Assembly (NCBI GenBank): GCA_013397075.1
Contig: VWZS01003477.1
Coordinates: 2,553,563-2,617,562, forward strand
Direction of reading: 5' to 3'
Source of the DNA: Rhabdornis inornatus
Lineage: Eukaryota > Chordata > Aves > Passeriformes > Rhabdornithidae
Length of the DNA stretch: 64,000 nucleotides
Under the pieces are notes generated by a model that saw only the letters and a list, made by a program, of their open reading frames with translations, searched no databases and had not been told where the DNA came from. Shown in pieces: positions 39,001-52,607 of the stretch. The position numbers were made by a program, and so were the translations under genes. The number at the start of each line of letters is the position of its first letter. The first letter of the stretch is position 1.

Positions 39001-42000
39001 TATTATTTTTTTTAACCTAACAAACAATCAAACACCCTTAGTGCAGTACAACTAAACCCTGCATTTTTGCCAGAAACCCTGCACTACACGTTGCCAAAAA
39101 TGCCGGGAAGTCAGCCTAATCTTCAAATATGGCATCCTAATAGGATATCCAAATTGCACATTTGAGTACCTACATGGACACTTAGAAGTGTAAATGCCCA
39201 CTCTATGGATCTAAGTGCTGATTTGAGCATTCTTGTCTGAGATTTAGACATTCCATTAAAACATCCATATTTGATATTGGACCCATAGTGTGTGTGTGTA
39301 TTATTAATGTTTAAATAGAGGAAGAGCGTATGAGCCAACTATGCACCTTACATAATACTGGTAGCTGAATGTATTTCTACTGCACACACACATATTGAAT
39401 ATGATAAAACAGCACCACTGAGGTTCCAGTAAACACAAAATCCCTTGAACATACCTTGAGAGAATATGAAATATCTGCACCGTAAAATAAAAAAAAATCA
39501 AGATATGCTTTTACTTATAAACACAAGCACTAAAAAAACATTAGGAATATAAATATAGAAATAAACATCAAAACTCTCTTTTCTGTGCACTGTTCTACTG
39601 GAATATGGAGAAAGGTCACTTATTGCAATAAAGATGTTCACAGTTTTAGATGTTTCCCTAAGCAGCAGTTGCCCAGTGTATTGGATATTAAGCATTCCAT
39701 ACATACCAGACACATAGCCTCATTTGGTCAGGAATTCATGTCTCTACCAAGCTTTTTATGCCTTCCCCTCTTGCTCATTGAACAATCTTTTATGTTTCTG
39801 TGAGCCTTTCCAAGTATTCTTCGATATACTCTAGCTTAAACATAATCTTCTGTGTTAGGAGCATTCAGGTGTTAAAAAAAACAAGATTAGGCAGAAAAAA
39901 AAATGCAGTCAACCCAAACTTCCATCAAACTCCTGAAACTCCTGAGAGCACTGTGAAAATCTTTGTATTTGGCTTTTACTCCCAAAGTGCAGAAGTGGTT
40001 GATGCTAAGCTTGAATGCACAGTGAAAATACCAAATTGCTGTGACAAATCTGAATGTACTTTTTAAAAAAAAAGAAATGTCAAACAAAGGAAACACCCCC
40101 ATTTACAGAAGGACTGGTGTCAATGGAGCAGGCACCTGAAAGCTCTAGCACAGACATCCAGCACCTGTATTCCTAAGAAAACCCTGAAGCATGCTCGTCC
40201 TTGAACCAGGTTTCTCAGGCACCCTTCGCATGGCAGCCCTGCCTGGGGATGAAGAAAAGTCGTAGCTCCTCCTCAGCTGCAGGGTGGCAAGGGTGAAACT
40301 CAGAAGGGTCACAGCAACTTCATTTATAGGAGGTGCAGGTGTCCTCCAAATGGCTTTGTTTCTATCTGGAATGGAAAAAGGAAGGTGGAGCTGTACCAGG
40401 CTTTTTCTGAGGATGTGTGTTGCAGGTACAGTCTCCATGAGCAGTACAGTCTCCTTGGCTCTGGTTTTTGCAGAGTCAGAACAGGATCTAAAATATGTTT
40501 AAGGTACGAAATAGCAGAAAGCAGGTATGAAAACAGGGTGGAGAATGAAAGGATAAGGAAGTGTGTAGGAAAACACATGGGTCTTGGTATTATTGGAAAA
40601 ATGGCAGTCTGAAGCAGACAGGAAGCAAACATACAGGATAAGTAGAAATAGTTATAGCAGTTTAAGTTGCAATTATCTGAAACAATCATGCAGGTATAAA
40701 CTGTCTTAAAACTCAAGAGTTTGAATCAAGGAGCTCTAAGTACTGGTAATTTTTCCAGTACTCAGTTTATGGTAGCTGGGAATAAACAATGACTTTTATT
40801 ATTTTCAGGTATACTGGATGTTGCCTGAAGTACAGTACAATTAATTTCAGGCAACAATTTTCTTTTTAAGTTTGCAGTTAGGTTTTCTGTTCTGCATAGC
40901 TTGCACAATATTTCAATGCATTAGTTGACATGGTAAAATATATTACAAAGCTGTACTCATTTCTGATGCAAACAAATAGAAGTTTTGAGTTTTTTTTGCT
41001 TATAAAAGACCTGACAAGTTAAGGCCACTTTTATCCCTCTACTAGAAGATAACAAATATTTGTTTTGTCACTGTAGAAATTGTTATCACTTTTGCATAAA
41101 GACATAATGGAACTCAATTGCAAATAGTATTTTTGATTGATAAAACTTTTTAATTTGCTTGAGAAATTCTGACTTAACAAGTAACAGCTATTGCTAGGGA
41201 CACATTATAACAGTAAAAATATAATACCTTTACATTATAATAATATTAATTTCAGGCTAATCATCTACATTTTAGCTCAGACAAGTCCACAGAAAGTAAT
41301 TTGTTTTTAAGTATAAATCGTGAATCATATAGTTTATATGATTTTAAAATAAATGCTGGAGTTTAAGAAAGGATTTAAACAACTACATGAGTGTGAGAGT
41401 AGTTCTTCAATTATAGAAGTCTGGCAGAGTATAAAAGAAGATTTAATAAACAAATTAATTTTCCTTATAATCATGCTATATCAAATGTATTTGTACTTCT
41501 ACTCATTTGCATTTTTCAGTCTTTTTCAGTTTACTGGTGTTACTGAAATTTTAATACATCTGTCAAAGATTATCCATTGTACTTAATCTCAGTAAGCTGA
41601 AATTTAACACTTGGTCCAAGTGCTATCATAATACACCTATCTACAAATACTCAGGACACACCCTTGAGATGGAAGAGACTTATACTGAGATCTTCCTCAC
41701 TGCAGGTACTTTCTTAAAGTTTTCTGCTTTGAATATCTTGTGAAATAGTCAATGGCTTAAAAAGACAATTAACAAATGATTGGCTCTAAAACTTCTGGAT
41801 AAAGCCACACTGAGGGAAGTAAAGCAGACATTTTTCATCCTTGAAGAAATGTATTCTTTTACTTAAGGGTGAAAAGAAAATATCCTTTCCCTCTCCTGCT
41901 TTGCGCCAAAATATACATCCAATTCTTAGCATGTGAATCCAAAAGTTTTAGAAATTTGAGAAATATAGAGGTGAACCTTACTGGCATAGGATTTTTAAAA

Positions 42001-45000
42001 ATTGTTTTTGATAGAAACTATTAATTAAACATAATCCTCATTTGTGTGTGGCTCAGACCCAGAAAAAGAATGAATTCCTTTTCCCAAAATATAAATAAAT
42101 TACCCTGCTCTATTTGTGTCTTACAGGTTGGGAATTGCCAATGTCTTCTCTAAATGTGATAAACTGGCTAATAATAGAATTCAGTTAAATACAGTTAATT
42201 CTTCTTGTTCCTTTCTTTCTTGAAATAGATGGTTCCCTGTTTCCTGACTGCTGAATATGGGCTGTTGCTGCTACAAACCTTGAATTCTTTAAAGATTACT
42301 GCAATGCTGAACACAAGTGGTGTAAAAGGAAATATGATGTGATAAATTTCAATCTCAAAACGTTCAACACATTAGATATTTTTCCAACCAATCCAAGTTT
42401 TTTGAGGGATTTTTGTTGTTATTTTGGTCTTTGGCATTTGAAGATAGGGAAGATTATTTGTCCCATCTATTACATTAAATCCCTGGGTTCTGTATTTGTC
42501 TCTGAAAGAAATAGATTGTAAAGAGAAAAAATGTCTGTGGACCTTAATCATCCATATTTCACTCATCTGCATCACATTTTGCAACTGCAACTGTACCGCA
42601 ATTAGCAAACAATCTACTCTGATTATGCAAGGAATTTTATAGGACATTAGATGCAGTTAGAGAGAGGGAAACAGGTTCTTTAAACCTGCAGACAGTTTAT
42701 AAAAACTTGGAAAATCCCTTAACGTGTCAGTGGTGTCCAGCTTAATGCCCCATGAACAACCAAAGTTGCATAAGTGATAAACATTATGAATATTAGTCTG
42801 AGTCAAGCACTATGCATGAAAGACTCTTTTATTCCACCTGACACTGTTTCAGTGAAATACTGCTCTATAATGAAAAATTAATATTTTTAAAGATTAATCT
42901 AAGGGAACATAAGGATGAATATATATTTTTATTGCAAACTGATCTATTTGTAAATTGTAAATATGTTGTTAGAAAGGCATTAGCTTCAGTGTACATCATA
43001 TTCAGACACCACCAATCAGCTACTTAATTATTAGGCAGATTTCAATTTACATTTCCGGTTTCATTTTTTCTTTTCATTTCTTTTGGGTGATAAAACTGGC
43101 AGAACACTTTGTTTATTCCCAGTTTAGCAGCAGATTTGGATTTCAGAAGATAACTTCCCATCTCATTTTATCTTTCACAAGGTGTTGGTTCCTCTTTGGG
43201 GGGATGTGATTCAAAGCTTCTTCTGATGGAAATATTTCCTAGATGGTTCTATGCCTATTCTTCTGTGGTTTGTCATTGCTACCATATGAAAAAAAAAGCA
43301 GTTATTGACCTTGTGGCAATTGCCCTTTTTTATTTTTCCCAGGCACAATCCACATATCCCCTTTGGTGGAATTTTAAAATGTGGTCACATTTTGGCAAGA
43401 GAAGGTTACTTGCTTGCAGTCTATTTAATAAGCTACCAGAGACAGCTTTACTCCCTCAACTAATTTCATTATTGTATGAATTATTTAATAGAAGCTATAT
43501 CTTCTGACGGTTTACAATAAAAATTCTACGGTATTGATGTTTTCTGGTTCTCAAATGCTCTGCCTTATTGCTCAATGTTCTTTGAAGATACCATATTTGT
43601 ATGGAACATACCATATAAACCCATGTGCAGGTGCAGGTGATTGTTACCTTCAGATCTTTTCAGTCTGAGATTGAGGTTATGACAGAACCATTTCTATGTT
43701 CAGGGAACTTTGATCATTCCTTCACCTAGCTCAAAGAGTATTTTTTTCCATGCTTTTATCTGTGCTCGAAAGTTTCGAAGCTCTTGTATTGGTGAAGTAT
43801 GTGATCTTTTCACACTTTGAGGGGGAACTGCTGTGTGTTTTACTGCTGCCAGAATGGTATCAGTGGTCTTCTGCTAGCACAAGGTGGCTTTCTAGGTTGT
43901 GAGATTTTCTTGCAAAAGCTAAACAGGCAGATATGTCCAAAACCTCAGTCAGATGCAGAAAGATATTAAGACCACTTTCAAAATACTAATTTGGGCTGCT
44001 GTGTCAAATCTTTACAATGCTGACAGGCTATGCAAGACAGGGGAAAATGATACTTAAGATATAACTACTGGGGGATTTTCTAAGATATGGTCCATGATCT
44101 TCTACACTCTTTTGTCTTTGTGGAGATTTGACAGCATTGCTACATTTACCAAAAATGCTGCAGTCTTGCCTACATCTCTGCTATATTTTACATTGCACTT
44201 GTTGCACATAATACAGCTCCTCTTCCCCCTGCCATAATTATAAGCAGATGGAAAGTGCATTTGTCTCCATGGATTTGAAACAACACTATCTGTCTTGGTA
44301 ATTGCAGGGAAAAAGCTAAAGGAAGAAAGAGAGTGTAGCACATGCTGAGTGAAAATGCACAAAAGTAAAATTGACAGCCAGGTAGGTCTGGCTGACTCAA
44401 AGGTCCCAGGGAATGACCTATCATCTTGTTTTAGATCAGACCTGAAGGCAGAGTCAGGGCCCAGTTATTCTGATTTCCAAGGCTTCCTCTATTGCTAACA
44501 TTACTGATGACATCAAGCTTACTTGTGTCATAACAGACTCATAAACAGTAACGAGCTGTTGGGCAGCAGACCAGAAAATATAAGGAAAAATTGGGAAAAA
44601 TAGAAGTGGGTAAACGATGATTCAAGGAATAAGGAGAAAACAAAAAGCCGAAGGCAAAGATGCAAGTAAAAGTCAGAAGTATTTATCTGAGAGATGGAAC
44701 ATCAATTGAATGGGACTGTGGATAGGCAGGCTGTTAGGTGACTGCACAGTCAGTGCCTGTTTTAAACATGCCATTTATTGATGAGGGAGCCCTAGCCAGC
44801 AAGGGGTTTGGAGAAAGGAAAAAACATGACTGAGGAAGTTCAGGGGATGCCTTGAGACACTCTACCAGTGGGTAAGAACTTTTAGTTTTCTCTCTTTTTT
44901 CAACAACCCACAGCAGTTAAGATGTGATTTGGTTGACTGCACAGCATGGCTAAGTTATATCAGGAAATAGGAGTGAAAATTATACCTCCTTGTGTATAAA

Positions 45001-45941
45001 TGAGAAAAGAGGTATAATTTGATTGTTGAAGGGAAATTTTTAAAAGCTGAATTGCAGGAGGTAGTAGCTTTAAAGTCTGTCAGAACTATTTGGGGAAGCC
45101 AGTGGTATATGTTAATTGTCTAAGGTAGCTGTACAGGGGAAGTTTTATTGCTTCTTTTAAGACATTTTCTTTGCAGTCTATATTTCTATCTCATACTATT
45201 TGCTAGGGCTTGGAAAGAATTGTGAGTACTTCTTGGTAAAAAAAAAAGAGGGCAAAAAGCTTATGGATTTCAAGCTTGGGACTGGGGAGAAAATGGTTTT
45301 CAGAAGAGGTGCTCCTGATTCTGATATGAATTGAACTACAGATACATGGCAAATTTCTTTATGTCAGTTCAAGACCTTTAAAACAGAAGTAATTCCTTCC
45401 ATAAAGCAGAAAACTAAGTAGTTTTGTTCCCAGAAAAGAGGTAGTATAATGGTGGAAGAAATGACATTGCTCAAGGAAGGCTTATTACTTAAAGTACCAC
45501 AGTGATGGGTGGTAGGAAGAATTAATGAAAGAAAGTAATAAGACAGCTTAGAGATTTAACACAGAGTTTTACTTTATTGTTTTAAGTAAAGAATGGACAG
45601 ACGGTCATTTAATATTTTACAAAGATCTGTAATTTCCTCAACATCTAAGTCAAATATATCTCATTTTGCAGTATTTTCAGCTGTCCAAATAAACCACATG
45701 GATTTAAAACAAGTAAATTCATCAAATGTTTTCATAATAAATATCATAATCAACCTATTCACAGTCCCAATATTAAGGAAAATCTCAGTTTTCTGGATAT
45801 GGCTGCTATCTTGTTATTTTTTTATAATTGTTAGCCCCAACATGCTTCAAGATGTACTGAAATAACACACTTAGTAAAAAACTGCAGTTAGTCTCTGTAT
45901 TTTATTTTTTAAGTCTGTCTTTATTCTGTATGAGCTGAGGC
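33003..45941. other. Long AT-rich non-coding stretch with one candidate small exon
   Basis: About 13 kb contains no supported gene or transposon. The 142-codon frame at 35109-35537 covers a C- and T-rich tract and is not credible as protein. A frame at 39800-40066 ends in a Cys-rich peptide but has no recognisable family. Short GT or CA runs (36927-36944, 39289-39300) are below microsatellite length. Confidence 0.5.
35919..35964 (+). other. Candidate small exon (46 nt), gene unknown
   Basis: A long pyrimidine tract (TTTTTATCTTTCTCCTCTCT) leads into CATGCTGTAG, and the segment ends at AATCAGAG|GTATGT, a strong donor. One frame reads ECRQKDKKKQAEKSE, a charged, lysine-rich peptide. The splice context is among the best in the window, but with 46 nt the coding evidence is negligible. 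A non-coding exon or chance is possible. Confidence 0.2.
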
Positions 45942-45982
45942 TCTCTCAGCACAGTTGATCATCTCTCAGCACAGTTGATCAT
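45942..45982. repeat. Perfect 20-bp tandem duplication (two copies)
   Basis: TCTCTCAGCACAGTTGATCA occurs twice in direct tandem with no mismatch, flanked by single-copy sequence. The identity suggests a recent duplication, a polymorphic site, or an assembly artefact. Confidence 0.93.
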
Positions 45983-48900
45983 GCTCTTAAAATGCCATCT
46001 TTCTTGACCTCTTGAACCTCTCATGGTTCTCCTGCCTCTCTGAGGTCTGCCTCCTGAAGAAATGTGAAAAGCAATTCTTATTCATCCCTTGATTGGTTCC
46101 TCCCTCTCTGTTACAGAAAACTAAGCTGACTCCTTTGTCTGTCCTCTTCTCATGTTCTTGCACTGCTGCTGCCTTAAATTCAGGTAGTAAGTCTTTTGGG
46201 TCACAGTCCATTTATTCACTTGTTTTGTGGGCAGGGCCTCACCGGTCGAGAGACTGGTTCTTCACTGGGTTTCTTAGGCACACTGGTAATACAGTAAATT
46301 AACATCATAAGTCTAAGGTTTTTTCTAGTCCACGGGGAAGGGAAATGAATATAAATTAGTAAATGGTCAACTGAAAATAAGAGAACCCTCACTACTAACA
46401 AGAAAGTGACAAAATATCTATTGACTGTGTAGCTACGAGTACAGCCAGGTGTAAGCACTGCTTGTGGAATATATTGTAGAATATAACTCTTTATTGACCT
46501 CATTTTTGTATGTATCTTACCAGGCTCTACTTGCTTTCCGCTTGACACTCAAATAAATTTTCATTATTAACATTATGTGATTTATAGAAATCCTTCCAAG
46601 AATCCTGTCGATTTTTAATTGAAATAATTACATCTTTACTGGCAAGTAGAATACACAGATATCCCAGTTTTACCAGCACTGTACCTTCCCCACTTATTGT
46701 TTTTAAACTTTTTGATTCTTTCCCTACACTAAGACTCAAACAAGGCTGTATCTGAGGAGATATGTTTAGAGGGTGAGGCATTCTGCTTTGTGGATTTTGC
46801 TCTACAGGACATTTTCTGGATCGATGACTCGCTCAAGGGTGTTTCTGTGCATATTTGCAAAGCCTTGACCTGTCTGCTGCAGCAACCTAGATGCTGAACA
46901 TGCCCTACAAATGAAAGAAATGCAAGCCTCAAGTGCAAATGAAGATTTGCTGTAGCTGTAGCCCCCCAGTGTTGGAAACAGGCTACCAAATCAGTCCTGC
47001 AACTGAATGTGCCACCTTTTCTCTAGCAAAGTATCATCCTAACAGTAACTAGTGCAATCCTTGAGTGACAGAAAAAAATATGAGCCAAGACGATTAATTA
47101 AGTAGTCAATAGCGAGCTCATCCCAAATGTTTGCAACAAGCAATGTGATTGAGTGTGTAGAAGCAGCATTGCGTTTAAACCCCAGATACTTATCAATACT
47201 GGTAGAAAGCACTCCAAAAAATTGGATGTTGTTTGTAGTGGATCATTTCAGCAGTGATTCATCAAATGCTATCACGTATATCTGACAGAACTCAAAACTG
47301 GCAAGTGTTCTAATGGAACATAATAACAATGATGAGTCGTACATTTGTAGCACTTACTAAAAAGAATTCCAGGATTGACAAATTGGAGAGGCAACGTTGG
47401 CAGACTTAAAATGAAGCATTTGTACAGTATATACAGTATTCAGAGATGTGGAATGGATTCCAATATGAAATGGAGAGATATTTCTTAACATCTTTCTCAA
47501 ACTTCATGCCAAGATGGTGCCTAATTTTTATCCTGTCACTCACAAACCCCTTTGCATCTGTTGTTTCAACATGTGAACAGTGACCTGGTTCAAGCTGCTG
47601 CTAAAATTTGAGTACTAATTAATAAGAGGGAAGCTGGCTGATGGATAATTAAGATCAGAGAAGGAAATTCTGGACAATGTATTTGCAAAACTGCACTTGG
47701 AAGAAAGATGAAGAGCGGTTTAAGAAAAATAAAGCCATTTTGAAATGAGAAGTATTTGCAGAGTATCACACATTTTAATTGCCATAGAAAACTCCAACTT
47801 TTCACCTTGCTCGGAAGCTTCACCATAATCATCCCAGCTGCTGGACTGGCCTTGTGCTTGACTCAGTTGCATTACTTCTCCCAAGAGCACATAATAAAAA
47901 AGTGAGTTTTAAAGGGCTCTAGCTCACCAGTGTTACTCAGAGTTGCAAGCTTTTAACAGGTGTAACTGCTAATCTGTTTTTTACCTTATCTTATTTCTCT
48001 ATGGCTGAATACAATAGAGCAATAATCCAGATTAGAGCTTTCCACAGAAAAACCACAGTCTCTCTCATATGTAGCTCTAAAAAAAAAAAAAAGCATTTTT
48101 TTTGTATCTAGAGATTATTTTGATCTACTGTTTACATCGCTTTAAAGTATGGTTTCACCGAGAGTATTTTCTGACTTTTGTTTTTAACTGTTGGAGGTGA
48201 CCAAGTTAAGTGGAAAAATTTTAGCACACACAAGAATTACTTTACACTCATCTACATTTTGGTTGACATGTAAAATCATGTAAAGTAATGATTTTATTCA
48301 AAGATATTCACCAGAGGTAAACTACTAGCCACACATCTCTATGAAATAACCCCAAGAATTTTTTGACTAATAACTACTGGTTCACACTGCTACACAGATG
48401 CTGAAACACATGAAGGTACAATTATCAGAAGGCACGAGACAGGCTCAGAGATTATGAGCATATCACCCCTATTTGCTTGGCAACGTGATACCAGGACAGG
48501 CATAGTGCTTTAAAACAGGATTTTCTGACAGACCTGTGTAGCGCACCAACTGCTTATTAAACCATTGTTGCTGCTTCTTGCATAGGTCTCAGGTCCTCAA
48601 GAAGAAGGAAAACAAGATCTGAACACATCCATCATAAATCCTCAGTAAGTCAAATTAAATGCAGGAAATCCATTTATCAGTATCACACACAAAGGTCCAC
48701 ACACATACTATAAAAATGCATTTCAGGAGTGAAAAAAACAAAGATGCTATCAGAAATAAAGATGTTGTACTCCTGAACTAAATGACTGGCTCTGTACTTT
48801 CATTTTCTTCACTTTCTTGCTTTTAGGTCCTAGCACTCCATTTTTAAATTTCACTTTCAACAACGATGCCTTGATGGTCATTAAATATTGAATTTCTTTT

Positions 48901-49139
48901 GAAAGGAGGATGGTTTCTCCTTCTGTAAAGGATGGGATCTGGCAGCTAATTCTGCAGTCACATCAATGTGCTCTTCCTCAGGCATTCCTGCAATCTTCCA
49001 TCACAGAAAAATGTAATTTTGTGTCTGAGCACCTCATTCCCAAAAGGTAAATGAAAAAAGTGGGTTTAAAATTCTGCTTATCTGAGCAAGATACAATTGT
49101 TACTTCACTTCAGCTTTTTTTTTGGTTTTGGGGTACTTC
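45983..49139. other. AT-rich non-coding sequence with one candidate exon
   Basis: No gene is supported. An A14-GC-A-T8 element at 48079-48103 could fold back on itself but is simple sequence. The candidate exon near 48.6 kb is listed separately. Confidence 0.5.
48586..48644 (+). other. Candidate exon (59 nt), gene unknown
   Basis: The acceptor side reads TTGTTGCTGCTTCTTGCATAG and the donor side is CCTCA|GTAAGT, a near-perfect match to the vertebrate 5' splice consensus. In one phase the peptide is VSGPQEEGKQDLNTSIINP, a hydrophilic, well-mixed sequence typical of coding exons or cytoplasmic linkers. A second phase is also open. The acceptor's T and C run is broken by Gs but acceptable. If real, it implies a plus-strand transcript crossing this region. 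I do not recognise the gene, and chance pairing of sites in 64 kb is a real alternative. Confidence 0.28.
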
Positions 49140-49640
49140 TGTGTTGCCCACTGCTTGCTGCCAAGTTGAGGCAGCTGGGTGATATTTTGGCCACGTATGC
49201 CCAACTCAGCAGAAGCAGGGAGCAAGAATGATCTGCCTTATCTGAGAGATGAAAGATCCCTCCTGTTATCTGAGAGGCAGAGACTCTGGTTTGCAGAAGG
49301 GGATGGATTTCCAGAGGGGAAATCCATCCGCTCTGGTGGCGTGCAGAGGCTCCTGGTTCACTGCTCCCTCTGTAAGTGGCCATGGCCAAGCTGCAGAGAC
49401 CTGCCCCGCTGCAGCACACTGCTGAGCTCAGCGAGGGGCGAGGGAACCTCTGGTCAGGCTGGCAGAGGAGCAGACCTGGAGATGCTGCAGCCCTGGATCC
49501 TGCTGCTCCACACAGCCTGCAGAAAGGCAGCAGGAGAAGGGGGTCCTGCTGAGCTCCTCTGGCACCCTGTGTGAAGCAGCCCTGAAGGAGAGGCAGAATC
49601 ATTGCAGTGAGAGGTTTCATCATCCTGCCTCATCACCAGA
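49140..49640. other. GC-rich island with open frames on both strands and a perfect hairpin
   Basis: About 500 bp of GC-rich, CAG/CTG-rich sequence stands out from AT-rich flanks. Frames of 131 codons (plus, 49179-49574) and 172 codons (minus, 49105-49623) overlap almost completely. This is typical of stop-poor GC-rich DNA rather than two genes, and neither shows a known domain. It includes a 12-bp perfect inverted repeat with a 5-nt loop (49301-49312 and 49318-49329). Possible explanations are an unclassified LTR or repeat, an old processed sequence, or a small CpG-island-like element. It resembles the LTR-like block at 21.4 kb in texture but shares no clear ordered motifs with it. Confidence 0.35.
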
Positions 49641-52607
49641 GGCTCTGAGAATCGCTGCCTTTATGTATAAAAGCAAATCACTCTTTCCAAGGTTTGAGCA
49701 GCCTGTAGACAGCACTTTCCCATGGCCAGGAGGGTTTCTATTTTCTTCTCCTTTCCTCGAGCATCAAAGTGAGAGACTAAAGCACATAATTCATTTTATT
49801 TATATTTCTGTAACTCAGGAATTACTCTTTACAGTCAATAGAAGATTAAAACAGTGAGCATTGGCTCCTGAGGCATTTGGGTGACTGGGCAAAAGAGATG
49901 GAGTCTGCAAATACCACTGTCTCTGAACAAGAGGGGTTTGTTTTTCTCCATAATAAATATAAATTTAAAATTTATTTATTTATTCACATAATCCTTGTAA
50001 AAATTCCATTTGAAACAAATATCACTCTATAATATTGACTGATATGTTCTATGAGGTAAAATGGCTTAATTTGGTTCAATCTTCAAAATTTTATTTTTAT
50101 TTTGCAATTCAGTTTGGGAATGAGAACTATCAATACCTGTTGGGTGGAAAATGGCACGTTTTTTCAAAATAACCTAAAAAGAAAGATAATATTGTTTGAG
50201 AACTCATTTAATTTTTCTCAAATATTTTGATTTCTAGGTGGTCTAAATACTAGAGTTGCTAGTCCCAAATTCTTTATGCATTTGATTGAAAGATAACTGA
50301 TAATATAAAGTAGAAAACCTACAAAGGCTATGAAAAAAAATCTTTGCAATAGTTCTGTTCTAGCAGCCTACAACAGAGTGGGCTGGAGGGCGAAGCTAAA
50401 ACCAAAACTGAAATATTGAAAAATATACACTTGCATTCATTCCAAATAACCATAATTACTTAAGTTTTTAATGACATGTAATCAAAATATGATTTGGAAG
50501 AGGTGTCTTTGCCACTGTAAAAGCCTTTTCTTGCTGAAAAACATAATAACAACCACATTTAATGACAATCAAGATGCAGCTGGATAATGATTTGCTGTGC
50601 TCTTTGATAACTGTTTCAAGGTGTCAGGACATCTGAATATCATATTTTCCATGGGAATTTATTCTGCTTTAACATCGCTGATGCAAAGGTGAAGGTTTTA
50701 ACCTATTGTGCTGGGTTAAGAACAAAAAGAATGTGTTTGTGTCCAGCATCTGCTGGAAATGAAAGGCCTGTGGGCTGCTGACAGATCCTGTTGACAGAAC
50801 ATGATGAGAGGCAAGTTAGAAAGGAAGGACTACAGTTGTCTCTCCCCTTAATGTCAGGGTAATGGAAAGATGAAGAAGTACACAGTTGGTGTGCTGTTCT
50901 GCCCCAATTCTTACCAATCCTCAGGACAGATATTGGGTTTTTTCCCTAGGATTTGGTGGACTGTGGAAAATGACTCTGTTGAAAGCTTATTTGGATTTCA
51001 TTCGTGAGAATGACCTAACAGTGTTTCGTTACAGCATCCATCCAGAATATTTCATTGTCAACTGAAATTTTGTGGAAAAAAGAACATCCCTCAAGACTCA
51101 AAAGTTCCATACCAGCCACAAGAACCAGAGGGAACTTGGATAAGAGAGGCTGTGTGATCTTTTAGTTCTCAAAAGTCCTGTTAATACCTGAAATCTGATT
51201 GTTTTCTTACATTATGATTTATTATGCAAGTCTCTCCTACTGTCTACAGTTTGAAGCATCTTCCTGAGCCTTTTTGTCCCCCATGGCAGTTTGGAGGTGA
51301 CATCTGTCTCTGAACCAGCTGGGAAGCTTCTCTGTTCCCATGCTTAAGAGCTAATAATGTTGTGCCCTCTTCATTGTCTAAGGGGCAGAAGCACTCAATT
51401 TTCCAGATTTGTCCTGATGGAAGAAACAGTTTCTGCTTAGAAAATTGTGTATCACCAAGAGCTTGGGATGAGAACCCCTTCAATTACTTATTTTCATACA
51501 TGATTCTCTTAAACACACAAATCTCAGCTTCATATCATATGGGCACAGTCATGGATGGCATTAGCCAGACAAAGCACATAAAACTGAAGCTACCTATTGC
51601 TTTCCAAAGCCTGGGCACTGGAGGTGGATTATTTTCTCTATAACTAGTGCAACCTGCCACAAACAAAAACTGTAGGTAATCTTTGGTGTATGACAAAGGA
51701 TTCTTTGTTTACTGCCAGGAAAGGATTAGCCATTACAAATAAAGGAAAGGTCTGAAAATATACTCAAGGCAGCACAATTTAGAGGCATTAAAAAAAAAAA
51801 AGAGAGAAATGGATTTCTGGGAGTTGTGCAAATCTCTTGAAAAATAGCAGACAATTCCCACCTTATGACCCTCCACAGTGACAGTGCCCCTGCAGATCAG
51901 TATTTAAAAGGGCCTACACAAATATTAAGCATAGTGTCATCCTCCTACCCAGTCAATGTTGTTGTGGAATGGACCGGATCCACAGCTGAGGTCTAATGCA
52001 GTGAAGATGTTAAGAAGGTGATCAGCAAGAGCAGCTCTTCCCTGAGAGGATATATACAGCACTTCTCATTATAAAGTGGCAGAGCCATGAATTTTCCACC
52101 TTCTCTATTCTGCAGTGGGCTATTCCCTGGAGACCTGAACCTGCCAGAGTACCTGCTGGCAGTACCTGGCCTTCCAAGACTTACATGCCCTTAAAAGTGT
52201 GTGTGTGTATGTTGTTGCCAAACTTTTAGGATAACGTCGGTATTCTTTTACTGTTGTTTAGCCTTTCATACAGCAATACAGCTCCATGCTACAACCACCA
52301 GAGAATAAAAGCAAACTACTTACTCAGCAGTAATAAAATATAGTAACTTCTGAATATTTTATGACAATGCTTTAGGTGTAAAACTTTATCAGAGTCTGTT
52401 GCAAAATAATTGTGTTAAGGAAATGAAAAGAACAAGTGGAATATAGCAGGAGAATGGTACAAATTTAATCATCACTTATTATTCTCCACTTTTAAATTTT
52501 CTTTTTACCACAGAACTCTGTAACCATTTAGAGATGATTAACATCAGTGTTCCATTAGAAGTTAATTTTTATAATCCATAAATGTATTTTACAAATAAGC
52601 CCTCTCT
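49641..52607. other. AT-rich non-coding sequence
   Basis: No supported gene or repeat. A GTGCTGGGTTAAGAAC-type segment near 50708 vaguely recalls the start of some avian LTRs, but the rest does not follow. A short GT run lies at 52197-52207. Confidence 0.5.

Noticed and set aside
39289..39300. GT-rich run
   Set aside because: Too short (about six units) to call a microsatellite.
39800..40066. Plus-strand frame ending in a Cys-rich peptide
   Set aside because: The C-terminal part briefly suggested a zona-pellucida-type segment, but cysteine spacing does not fit and the start is in AT-rich noise.
40324..40716. 130-codon minus-strand open frame
   Set aside because: Cys- and Leu-rich peptide without a signal peptide pattern, domain or splice sites; consistent with chance.
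49105..49623. 172-codon minus-strand open frame
   Set aside because: It overlaps a 131-codon frame on the other strand in a GC-rich island, ends in a run of lysines from an A/T-rich flank and shows no family motif.
50708..50760. GTGCTGGGTTAAGAAC resembling the start of an avian LTR
   Set aside because: Only a few bases match; no second terminus, tail motifs or duplication found.
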